Positions 25,501 to 29,956 of a stretch of DNA of 64,000 nt are shown here, piece by piece. This stretch comes from Oegoconia quadripuncta (Eukaryota > Arthropoda > Insecta > Lepidoptera > Autostichidae): positions 12,003,618-12,067,617 of the forward strand of contig OX438759.1 in assembly GCA_949316235.1 (NCBI GenBank), in the 5' to 3' direction. The notes beneath the pieces are model-generated. The model saw nothing but the letters and a program-made list of their open reading frames with translations. It was not told where the DNA came from and did no database searches. Each line of letters opens with the position of its first letter. The stretch's first letter is position 1. Both the position numbers and the translations under genes were made by a program.

Positions 25501-26823
25501 GACGGTGCGCGCCAACTGCGGTCTCCTCGACTACGACGCCAAGTTCCAACTCGGGTTCCTCGTCGACGACAAGGTGACTCATCTCTGCCCGTAAATATCC
25601 CTCTGCAGGGATATTGACCTTCCCTCGTATAATGACATAGTCCACCACGCTGGCCGAATGCGGTTTGGGGACTTCACATGCCTTAGAATTTTTATTTCTC
25701 AAGCATGCAGCTTTCCTCACGATGTTTTCCTTCACCGTTTAAGATCAGTCGGATAAATGCACATAAGTAATTAAATGTTGGCCTGCCTGGGAACCGAATC
25801 CGGACCTCCTAAATTGGGAGACCGCGTCTTAACCGCCGAGCCATCGACGATTACTGGTAAGGTCATACCTCTAATACACTCGACATCATCTCAGCCTGTT
25901 ATAATTGGTGTGGGTGTCCGAAATATTTATTTTTATTATTCATTGTCGGAGGCCTGTTTTTGAATCGCTCGAAATCTTGCAATAATTTAAAAAATACTCT
26001 TCGTCCACGGAAGGGCGCAGTCTCTTCTCACTAGAATAGAGTAAGAGCTATTATCTACCAAAATCAATGACAGTTAGTGGATTTGATAAGAACTGCCTTC
26101 AATTTAAAGCTTATTTTTGTCCTGTGAGGCGCGGAAACTTTCGTATAAAAAAATCCACTAGTGGTTCCCCCATGCAAAGGCGAGCGGCCGTATGTTTCAC
26201 AACAATGTAACATATAGAAATCACTCGTGGGTATAGCGGCATTCTCTATTTGTTTTCGATTAGCAAAGTTAAGCAATGTCTGACGCTGTCTGTCATTGAA
26301 TGAGTGACCGCTAGTGGCATTTTAATAAGAGGGCACGATAAATAGCAAGCTCTGGTTGATTTCAAATTCTGGCATACAGGGCCGGCTTGAAAGCACTGCA
26401 TATCAGATAGTCACTAACTGGTCTTGATACAAAACACCAATCCGCAATTTGCCAGCATGGTGGGTTAAGGACCATACCCTCTCAATGAGAGGCGGCCATA
26501 CCCCAACAGTGAGAACATAAGGTGAAGTGAAAGTGTAGTTAATACAAAAATCATCTCGTTTTTTTAAGCGTTTCAACGTGGCATTGACTAGGGCGAAAGC
26601 CAAGGTCATCATCATCGGCAACCCGATATGCCTGCAGCTGGACATAAAATGGCGCACTTATATCCAGCGGTGCCGTGACCTGGGCACCTACGTCGGCTAC
26701 GACCCCCTCACTGGAAACTTCGACGCTGCTAAGGACTTCGTTTATAGCCTTGACCCGATGATGAAGGCGCTCGAATCTCAACAAAATGTCGGTAAACTAA
26801 ATCATAAGAGGGTTGTTGGTTAA
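4458..26823 (+). CDS. MOV10: MOV10-like RNA helicase gene (5' end outside window)
   Basis: Superfamily 1 RNA helicase of the Upf1-like group, MOV10/Armitage branch. Members unwind RNA 5' to 3' and act in small-RNA silencing, mRNA decay and control of retroelements in cytoplasmic granules. Exons: 4458-4561, 5861-5974, 9014-9110, 10816-10912, 11963-12068, 12814-12978, 15025-15172, 17792-17940, 19767-19901, 20746-20939, 21988-22142, 23426-23544, 24260-24371, 25394-25573, 26569-26823. All join in frame (2130 nt, 710 residues). Motifs in order: GPPGTGKT (I), [13 protein letters not shown] (Ia), FIDEAAQ (II), [11 protein letters not shown] (III), [10 protein letters not shown] (IV), [12 protein letters not shown] (V), [11 protein letters not shown] (VI). 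The part before motif I also resembles MOV10 ([17 protein letters not shown]). MOV10 proteins are near 1000 residues, so roughly 250-300 N-terminal residues should lie upstream. A candidate polyadenylation signal AATAAA is at 27008-27013. I cannot separate MOV10 from MOV10L1/Armitage without a tree. Confidence 0.9.
4930..5450. repeat. Paired dispersed repeats
   Basis: 4940-5110 (GTGAGGGTTAAGTGCGAGTA, TTTTCTCAGACAATGC) matches 49590-49670 on the opposite strand. 5310-5420 (CACTTGTTCCAAAAAACCTC, TAGGTCACCGG) matches 49370-49480 directly. Class unknown. Confidence 0.55.
5861..5974 (+). CDS. MOV10: MOV10-like helicase, visible exon 2
   Basis: The acceptor is CCACAG. The donor GTTATT is weak but is the only one that keeps the frame into exon 3. 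It encodes [20 protein letters not shown] and then an acidic helix-like stretch ([11 protein letters not shown]). Confidence 0.75.
6140..6310 (+). repeat. Repeat-D copy
   Basis: CCCTCTCACTAGGAGGCTAT, GGCCACCTGACAGTATTTTT and AAGCCG match the family at 21035-21368 and 23130-23420. Confidence 0.65.
6700..8440 (-). pseudogene. Decayed Jockey-like LINE (gag zinc knuckle joined to RT)
   Basis: On the minus strand, 8412-8330 encodes [20 protein letters not shown], the Jockey Gag zinc-knuckle start. Then 7917-7720 gives [20 protein letters not shown]; 7763-7428 gives [20 protein letters not shown] and EKAFDKVWH; 7406-7000 gives [20 protein letters not shown] and [14 protein letters not shown] pieces lie in several frames, so it is frameshifted. 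The catalytic FADD reads FADE. The whole endonuclease region between Gag and RT is missing. It is far more GC-rich than its surroundings. It lies in the intron between helicase exons 2 and 3. Confidence 0.85.
9014..9110 (+). CDS. MOV10: MOV10-like helicase, visible exon 3
   Basis: The acceptor is TTTTAG and the donor GTAAAA, ending in phase 0. It encodes [20 protein letters not shown], the segment just before the helicase core that MOV10 proteins share (LLxxEE). Confidence 0.85.
9531..9797. mobile_element. MITE-2, Tc1/mariner-like ends
   Basis: 267 bp. Ends CACGGTGAATTTGAATTCGT and the inverse ACGAATTAAATTTCACCCTG, flanked by TA on both sides (9529-9530, 9798-9799). Internal CGCCACTC and GAGTGGAGTCACC are also inverted. 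A second copy is at 46835-46972. Confidence 0.8.
9861..10065 (-). repeat. SINE-A copy, head lost
   Basis: Reverse complement of the SINE-A body, from the T-run through ACCTCAATCACACCTGATGT and CTTGGCGGCAGATTTAG. The tRNA head is missing. Confidence 0.8.
10816..10912 (+). CDS. MOV10: MOV10-like helicase, visible exon 4
   Basis: The acceptor is TTGCAG and the donor GTAACC, leaving one base. It encodes KYNMSGVPL...[18 protein letters not shown], matching the MOV10 stretch VPGxxExRPSxxxGD that opens the beta-barrel-like domain. Confidence 0.85.
11040..11230 (+). pseudogene. LINE-E tail, C-terminal RT-ORF fragment
   Basis: Reads [33 protein letters not shown] then NDRGEWKRK. This is the usual end of a non-LTR ORF2 (RRDExxV...GRGRPKxxWxDCV). 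Related copies at 54600-54960 (+) and 58055-58262 (-). Confidence 0.8.
11380..11760 (+). repeat. Dispersed repeat with paired AAATATC-CGAAA blocks
   Basis: Two diverged blocks of AAGCTAAATATCTTCGAAAC followed by ATTTCCATGAAACATGGC. Similar pieces at 48480-48640 and 51575-51700. Class unknown. Confidence 0.5.
11963..12068 (+). CDS. MOV10: MOV10-like helicase, visible exon 5
   Basis: The acceptor is TTTTAG and the donor GTGAGT. It completes the GD pair started by exon 4 and continues [20 protein letters not shown], a beta-barrel-type segment between the N-terminal region and RecA domain 1. Confidence 0.85.
12105..12178 (+). repeat. SINE-A head only
   Basis: CGCCTCCGAGACTCAATGTA and B-box GGTTCGATTCC, as at 33349-33420. 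The copy stops after the tRNA-like head. Confidence 0.7.
12290..12424. mobile_element. Foldback element
   Basis: Two arms of about 60 bp (12290-12353 and 12364-12424) are near-perfect inverted copies around GGAATTCAAAA; for example GATGTTGCATTTTTGTTT faces AAACAAAAATGCAACATTA. 135 bp, no ORF. Confidence 0.8.
12500..12740 (-). repeat. Repeat-D copy, reverse
   Basis: ACACTGACTGTCAAGTGGCC, GGGCCCGCGTGGTGGATTAT and CTCCCAGTGAGAGAG are the reverse complement of the family at 21035-21368. Confidence 0.7.
12814..12978 (+). CDS. MOV10: MOV10-like helicase, visible exon 6
   Basis: The acceptor is TTTCAG and the donor GTTAGT. It encodes [20 protein letters not shown] and [15 protein letters not shown], the MOV10 linker (FxxNRxPxRxxHxAL-like) that leads into the helicase core. 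Confidence 0.88.
12993..14007. mobile_element. Outer inverted-repeat element (AAAAAAGG-type ends)
   Basis: Left end AACCGACTGCAAAAAAGGTG faces right end CCTCCTTTTTTGAAGTCGTT. The pair bounds about 1 kb right after helicase exon 6 and encloses a second inverted-repeat element. Confidence 0.6.
13090..13783. mobile_element. Inner element with 43-bp perfect terminal inverted repeats
   Basis: 13090-13132 (ATAGTATAAGATCCGGCAAT and on) is the exact reverse complement of 13741-13783. 694 bp, no coding capacity. Nested inside the element at 12993-14007. Confidence 0.8.
15025..15172 (+). CDS. MOV10: MOV10-like helicase, visible exon 7 (Walker A)
   Basis: The acceptor is TTTTAG. It encodes [17 protein letters not shown] (Q-motif-like) and [18 protein letters not shown], the ATP-binding Walker A loop. 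The exon ends CTGCAG and the donor GTAAAT is also the first base of a 73-bp tandem repeat that fills the start of the intron. Confidence 0.93.
15173..15599 (+). repeat. 73-bp minisatellite, first part
   Basis: Diverged tandem units with GTAAATACCAGGTCATATTG, AGGGTAAAGACCACGCTACA and GGGTAAGGGTAACCTGGTCA. The period is 73 bp where units are clean (17047 to 17120). The first unit starts at the 5' splice site of helicase exon 7. It is cut by a LINE at 15600. Confidence 0.85.
15600..16850 (+). mobile_element. 5'-truncated LINE inserted in the minisatellite
   Basis: Begins in the middle of an RT frame ([15 protein letters not shown] from 15602) and runs to a stop at 16642, then a 3' UTR with AAAAGAGCAACCCTAGAGTT and a (TTTTGA)n tail ending at 16850. 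The target rejoins as GGTCATAC plus TGTAGGTAAAC. A reverse 3' tail of the same family is at 24570-24720. CR1/Jockey-superfamily type. Confidence 0.9.
15602..16642 (+). pseudogene. Truncated non-LTR reverse transcriptase ORF
   Basis: Uninterrupted 347-codon frame: [20 protein letters not shown] (motif 4), [13 protein letters not shown] (catalytic FADD), [20 protein letters not shown] and the C-terminal [31 protein letters not shown]-terminal endonuclease and the first RT motifs are absent through 5' truncation. The first ATG is at 15626, but the frame is open from the junction. Confidence 0.9.
16851..17135 (+). repeat. 73-bp minisatellite, second part
   Basis: Continues the units of 15173-15599 after the LINE: CATACTGTAGGTAAAGACC, AGTCATATTGCGGGATAAAG, CATACTGTAGGTAAACAACA. 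Confidence 0.85.
17136..17262 (+). pseudogene. LINE ORF2 C-terminal fragment
   Basis: Reads [20 protein letters not shown] then [17 protein letters not shown] and a stop. This W-rich end (MRWRDxLD...W...REAFxxxWD) is typical of a common insect non-LTR element. It directly follows the minisatellite. Confidence 0.75.
17792..17940 (+). CDS. MOV10: MOV10-like helicase, visible exon 8 (motif Ia)
   Basis: The acceptor is TTTCAG and the donor GTTAGT. It encodes [20 protein letters not shown], in the place of the CAPSNSGAD-type motif Ia of MOV10. Substitution of APSN by TDSN is visible and also occurs in related helicases. Confidence 0.9.
17982..18312 (-). repeat. SINE-A, nearly full copy
   Basis: T-run, then the reverse of the SINE-A body and head, ending GATTGAGTCACGGAGGTGG. 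It lies 42 bp after helicase exon 8. Confidence 0.85.
18520..18795 (+). pseudogene. RTE LINE 3' end with inverted 5' part
   Basis: 18663-18795 on + ends with TGGGGGAGGCCTATGTTCAG and reads SMGEAYVQ before a stop, the RTE C-terminus. 18540-18655 is RTE sequence on the minus strand (reverse of GTCACTGACACAGCCCAGCG), matching 3210-3280. Adjacent opposite strands point to a twin-primed insertion. Confidence 0.75.
18880..19145 (+). repeat. Repeat-D copy
   Basis: GCATAGCTTCCTCTCCCTGG, GATTGGTGAATTTGTGTCAG and AACGACTGCCTTCAAT match other repeat-D copies. Confidence 0.65.
19160..19740. other. Intron stretch without a recognised feature
   Basis: AT-rich sequence between helicase exons 8 and 9. ORFs up to 120 codons occur on the minus strand but show no known domain. 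Confidence 0.5.
19767..19901 (+). CDS. MOV10: MOV10-like helicase, visible exon 9
   Basis: The acceptor is ACGCAG and the donor GTAAGT. It encodes [14 protein letters not shown] and [18 protein letters not shown]. The second stretch is the conserved strand VVTTLxxA found before motif II. Confidence 0.9.
20255..20400 (+). repeat. Dispersed repeat
   Basis: CACCTCCTTTAGCCTAAACT, AAGGTGTCATTCGATTTGTC and GTGTCATAGGA are shared with 36355-36450. Class unknown. Confidence 0.5.
20496..20738 (+). repeat. SINE-B copy abutting helicase exon 10
   Basis: Starts GACGACCCTGACTGG, B-box AGATCGAATCCC near 20528-20539, and ends AACTAGATGGCGCTATGTGT then CCAAGGATATTTATTT. Exon 10 starts eight bases later. 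Confidence 0.8.
20746..20939 (+). CDS. MOV10: MOV10-like helicase, visible exon 10 (motifs II, III)
   Basis: It encodes [20 protein letters not shown] (Walker B DEAA) and [14 protein letters not shown] (motif III). The donor is GTGAGT. The acceptor CACTTAG follows directly on the 3' end of a SINE-B copy, with a purine-rich rather than a pyrimidine tract. Confidence 0.93.
21035..21401 (+). repeat. Repeat-D copy carrying a piece of helicase exon 12
   Basis: CCCTGTTGGGGCACAGCCTC, GCCACGCGGGCCCAGAGCGC and CCTGACAGTCAGTGTTTTTA define the repeat. At 21336-21401 it continues as ACGAGTGCTTCACTTACCCA and then 33 bases identical to the start of exon 12 (21369-21401). The acceptor AG of the true exon is TG here, so it cannot splice. 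Confidence 0.85.
21430..21590 (+). repeat. Dispersed lepidopteran-type repeat
   Basis: GCAAATTTCATCCAAATCCG, GAGCAACAAACAAAAATCC and CATTTATAATATTAGTTAG; same family as 770-945. Confidence 0.65.
21988..22142 (+). CDS. MOV10: MOV10-like helicase, visible exon 11 (motif IV)
   Basis: The acceptor is CCACAG and the donor GTAAAC, ending in phase 0. It encodes [14 protein letters not shown] and [20 protein letters not shown]. The NFRSNPDIL part equals the YRSHPxIL motif of MOV10 at the start of RecA domain 2. Confidence 0.93.
22150..23120. other. Intron stretch without a recognised feature
   Basis: Intron between helicase exons 11 and 12. A 101-codon + ORF (22513-22818) has no recognisable domain. 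Confidence 0.5.
23130..23420 (+). repeat. Repeat-D copy ending at exon 12 acceptor
   Basis: CATCAACAGCCGTACATG, GTGGCCACCTGACAGTCAAA and GCCCTCCGAAGTACGGAAAG. The repeat runs to ACTTACCCACTGTTATTTGCAG, so the 3' splice site of exon 12 is at its edge. Confidence 0.75.
23426..23544 (+). CDS. MOV10: MOV10-like helicase, visible exon 12
   Basis: The acceptor is TTGCAG and the donor GTAACA. It encodes [16 protein letters not shown] and [19 protein letters not shown], matching the MOV10 segment FHGVxGxDxREGxSPS. Its first 33 bases, plus the acceptor region, recur as a broken copy at 21369-21401 in intron 10. Confidence 0.92.
24260..24371 (+). CDS. MOV10: MOV10-like helicase, visible exon 13
   Basis: The acceptor is TTCCAG and the donor GTACAC, ending in phase 0. 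It encodes [20 protein letters not shown] and [12 protein letters not shown], the conserved IGVIxPYxxQ strand and loop of SF1 helicases. Confidence 0.92.
24570..24725 (-). repeat. LINE 3' tail, reverse
   Basis: Reverse complement of the 3' UTR found at 16688-16720: AGAAACTCGAGAAGTTGCTC faces AAAAGAGCAACCCTAGAGTT. Confidence 0.7.
25131..25362. mobile_element. MITE-1, best copy
   Basis: Ends GGGCCGTATTAATAAATCGA and its inverse TTTATTAATATGGCCC, flanked by TAA on both sides (25128-25130, 25363-25365). A three-base TWA-like duplication hints at a PIF/Harbinger origin. Internal GAGTCTCGATAC-like blocks repeat. It ends 31 bp before helicase exon 14. Confidence 0.8.
25394..25573 (+). CDS. MOV10: MOV10-like helicase, visible exon 14 (motif V)
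   Basis: The acceptor is CTTCAG and the donor GTGACT. It encodes [20 protein letters not shown] (motif V) and STVRAN...[15 protein letters not shown] ends about 31 bp before the exon and a reverse SINE-C begins within about five bases after it, so the exon sits between two insertions. Confidence 0.93.
25578..25860 (-). repeat. SINE-C copy abutting the donor of helicase exon 14
   Basis: Reverse complement of the element at 62851-63140: CATAGTCCACCACGCTGGCC, TTCCTTCACCGTTTAAGA and tRNA head parts GGGAACCGAATCCGG and CCGCCGAGCCATCG. Its 3' end starts within about five bases of the splice donor at 25574. Confidence 0.8.
25985..26240 (+). repeat. Repeat-D copy, diverged
   Basis: CAGTCTCTTCTCACTAGAAT, AGAACTGCCTTCAATTTAAA and CACTAGTGGTTCCCCCATGC. 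Confidence 0.55.
26330..26525 (-). repeat. Repeat-D copy, reverse
   Basis: AACACCAATCCGCAATTTGC, ATGGTGGGTTAAGGACCATA and CTCTCAATGAGAGG, on the opposite strand to 25985-26240; the two form a loose inverted pair before the last helicase exon. Confidence 0.65.
26569..26823 (+). CDS. MOV10: MOV10-like helicase, visible last exon (motif VI)
   Basis: The acceptor is a T-tract followed by AAG. It encodes [19 protein letters not shown] (motif VI) and [19 protein letters not shown], the usual C-terminal MOV10 stretch, then a short tail ending KRVVG and TAA at 26821-26823. A possible donor (TCG then GTAAAC, near 26791) could replace the last residues. The TAA end is preferred because no later exon was seen. 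Confidence 0.88.
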   Translation, partial: RFNVALTRAKAKVIIIGNPICLQLDIKWRTYIQRCRDLGTYVGYDPLTGNFDAAKDFVYSLDPMMKALESQQNVGKLNHKRVVG

Positions 26824-26928
26824 GTCAAATCAGAATGTTAAATTTCTTTCTCGTTTTAACTTACCATCTAGACGCGAGGTAGCGGAGAAGAGAATGTGGT
26901 GTTTTGAGAGTTCCATTCTGATTTGACT
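26823..26928. repeat. Inverted repeat at the helicase stop codon
   Basis: AGTCAAATCAGAATG (26823-26837) and its exact reverse complement (26914-26928) enclose 76 bases. The left arm overlaps the last base of the TAA stop, so the transcript could form a 15-bp stem at the start of the 3' UTR. It may be a small mobile element. Confidence 0.75.
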
Positions 26929-27179
26929 CGGTAATAAGGGTAATATCAAATGCTACACCCAAAAATTATCGTAGATCGAGAAGTACGTACTGCAACTTAC
27001 GTATCATAATAAATATTCACAGACCTACCACAAATAGACCCGCATCATGTGTGGCCACGGATATGTAATATATGATATAGAAACAAATGACATAACGTTC
27101 AAACACAACTTGATTTCATATAATAGATTACATACATAAATAACGTCACCTATATCCCTAATGGGCGGGTTAAGAGATT

Positions 27180-27290
27180 TTATTATTTATAATTATTATA
27201 TTCTTTAATGCACACAAAAATAAAATACAAAGAACACTTAACGTAAATGATAAAATGTACAAAGGTGGTCTTATCGTAAGCTTTTTAATA
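27180..27290 (-). repeat. LINE 3' tail, reverse
   Basis: ATTCTTTAATGCACACAAAA, then TACAAAGGTGGTCTTATCG; the reverse of a CR1-type tail with GATAAGACCACC. Close to the second copy at 27565-27700. Confidence 0.6.
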
Positions 27291-27564
27291 AGTAGTTGAA
27301 TTTTATTTTTATTTTAATCATTTGGTAAATTACAGTTACAACAAAGTACATAGTGAAATAAATTTCAGAAAGCCTGTAAATGTTTTCACGTATATATTTC
27401 TACATGATACGGAGCGCAATTATATTTATATTCCAAACGTTAATGTCTGGGTGTTCCAAACTTTATCAGTTTTATGCTTCAAATATGGTTATGTTGTCAA
27501 ACAACACATATAATAGATTTAAAAAATATATTGTGTACCTGATTTTCCTACGGTATAATAACTT

Positions 27565-27705
27565 GACAGTATTATTGTTATTAAATCCTTTATTGCACAT
27601 GAAATAAAATCGAAAGAAATATTTAACGTTACTGGTAAATGTGTAAACAGGTGGTCTTATCCCTGACAGCGATTTCTTCTAGACAACCCCAGTTAATGAA
27701 GCTTT
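27565..27705 (-). repeat. LINE 3' tail, reverse, second copy
   Basis: AATCCTTTATTGCACATGAA, ACAGGTGGTCTTATCCCTGA and AGCGATTTCTTCTAGACAAC are the reverse of a CR1-type tail GTTGTCTAGAAGAAATCGCT. Confidence 0.7.
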
Positions 27706-27914
27706 ATAATAGGTAGTTGATTAATGCAAAGTCAAAGTTAACTTTACATAGAAAATACATATAAACAGTCATCTCCAACTATCCAAGAAGAACTACATTC
27801 ATTTCGTATAACATTTACATGATCTAATAAATATTTCGTATAAATTTATTTAACCTAACGTATAACAACAAGCCTACAAATAAAGATGGACATGCATATA
27901 CGCATGTATAGGCA

Positions 27915-28258
27915 TATTAGCTAGCATGCATGCAAGCAAGCAAGCAAGCAAGCATGCATGCATGCAGGCATTCCGAGAATTTGATGGCTCCGATTATTAC
28001 GGGTCCACGGCGCTTTAAGGCGGGAATTTACGTCTGAATTGGTTTCCGATTGTCTGATCAAACTATGTGATCGTATTTACTCGATACACGTCCGATTGTT
28101 ACGCAAGACTTTTTCTGAACTCAGTCGTTCTCCAGAGTGCTTGCATGCATGCGGAGCAGAAAGAAAATTGGACGACGAACCGACTATCGAATCAAAAATA
28201 AAAAAAATCAAACAAAATAATGGCTCCAACGCCTTCCGATAGTTGGATCAGACTATTC
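27915..28258. mobile_element. MITE-3 copy with GCAA/GCAT microsatellite
   Basis: 27926-27968 is a run of GCAA then GCAT units. The rest holds TGCGGAGCAGAAAGAAAATT, CAAACAAAATAATGGCTCCA, CCGATAGTTGGATCA and ends ATTCCCAGCCTTAG; these recur at 52465-52755. Confidence 0.6.
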
Positions 28259-28261
28259 CCA

Positions 28262-29140
28262 GCCTTAGCCTCGTCTCTCGCTACCTGGTTGCCAATCTCA
28301 CGGCACGTAGGCTAGCGCCACCAAGTAGTAGAGGGGTGCCTGAATCGGTTCTGAGATAGATAATCTTTCGTGATCGTATATGATTCGGATCTTATACGTC
28401 CAAAGTTTAACGCGTGTTTAATGCTACTTACTTTCTATGAATCACTTTGCTTCTATCCTGCTTCCTGAATCTAAGTTATTCCGATTGAACGAAATGTTAA
28501 TTATATAAAATAAATCTTAGTCTACATGAAAATATAGGATTATTTTCAGATTAACTGTACATTATGTGAAACAAATATTATATTATATGAACGTTATACT
28601 ATATGAAATTAGATGTTTCTATATCAAATGTGATGTGCCCGCCTGGTCAACTTTGGCACATCTCGCTCTAACGCCTTTTAGGTTATCATAAGATATATTT
28701 GATAAAATCAACATTAAAAGACAATATACTGACCAAAGACTGATTAATTAGCTATTAAAGCAGAGCAGTTTATATTGTCAATATATTTGAAATAACTTTA
28801 ACCACTATTTTAAATGCTTATTTTTGGCTCAGACCTATCAAATATTAAAAGTGGCCCTGCCGCGCCGCTATGTATGTACAAATATTCATACTCGAATGAA
28901 TCAACTTTTTCTAAAAATGTTATTGCATATCTATTTGTGGTAGGTATGTGTAAATATTGATAACCTTATGTCAATTGACAACTAATGTCATTTTTATAGG
29001 TGCCATCTATCGCGCGCATACACATACTACAATATTAATTTACACAGTAGATATTTTCGTAGCAGTAGTAGTGGCCTAAGTATAATTGACTAAATTAGAA
29101 GCATCCATTTGATTTTGAGGCACAAGTGCCAAGTCTAAAT
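28262..29140. other. Intergenic, nothing recognised
   Basis: AT-rich sequence downstream of the helicase gene with no ORF, tRNA or repeat that I could place. Confidence 0.5.
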
Positions 29141-29142
29141 GA

Positions 29143-29432
29143 TGACGACCTGTTTGATGTAGTGGTTAGAATCTAACCGCTATGTCTATAGGTCGCGCGT
29201 TCGAATTCTATGCCCCGTGTTTGTATGATGATACGGGCATGCTTAGCCGAAGTATAGATGTTTACATTTATTATTTATAAATAAGTTTAAAAAAAAAATC
29301 TTCGTGTAGTTCAACCACATGTTGTCCGTAATACTTCGGGTAGTGTTATTCCTCTATGGTAATACATAGCGTAGTTGCTTAGTGTAGAACTAGATGGCGC
29401 TGTTTGTATGTCCAAGGATATTTATTTATATC
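29143..29432 (+). repeat. SINE-B, fullest copy
   Basis: tRNA-like head GACGACCTGTTTGATGTAGT, then GGTTAGAATC; B-box GCGTTCGAATTC at 29197-29208. Body GATACGGGCATGCTTAGCCG and end AACTAGATGGCGCTGTTTGT, CCAAGGATATTTATTTATA. Likely transcribed by RNA polymerase III. Confidence 0.8.
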
Positions 29433-29799
29433 GTTTAAACCGCGTGTTCTATTTTTCTTTAAAAATATCGTGTAGAAATTATAAATGGCGGAAACTTTTT
29501 TGGTGCTATTTTTGGAATGGTTAACGTATTGTTTTATACTTCTACGCGTGCATGTGGATGCAGAATACAGTGTAACAGCCTAGCCACTACTGACTTTAAT
29601 TTCGAAATATTTATTATTACTATTCCATGAAAGCCTTAATGTATATAATTGAAAATACGGAAATGCACACTTTACTTTTGAACCAAAAATCAAAATTTAT
29701 ATGAGCTAATCCCGGCAGTAAATTCTTTCAAACAAAACAAATATGATTGGAATCGGTTCATAAAAATCGAATTTAAATTTTAATGATCTATATTTTTCA

Positions 29800-29956
29800 T
29801 TCGTTCGTCACTGAGACGAAAACTCGAGGAGTGATCTCAGCAAGATTGGTTTATAAATTAGCATGGACCTTGGGTTAGCGTCAACTTCTTGAGACGCATT
29901 TTGAGTGATACGGCGCCAAGACTTATATTTGGATTGGCTTATTAATGCGGCCCCAA
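29800..29956. repeat. MITE-1 related end
   Basis: GATCTCAGCAAGATTGG, CGTCAACTTCTTGAGACGC and GGCTTATTAATGCGGCCCC resemble the right end of MITE-1. The left end is not clear. Confidence 0.45.

Noticed and set aside
29143..29215. tRNA-like sequences here and at 240, 20496, 33349, 51398 and 62851
   Set aside because: They have B-boxes but no full cloverleaf or acceptor stem, and are followed by shared SINE bodies.
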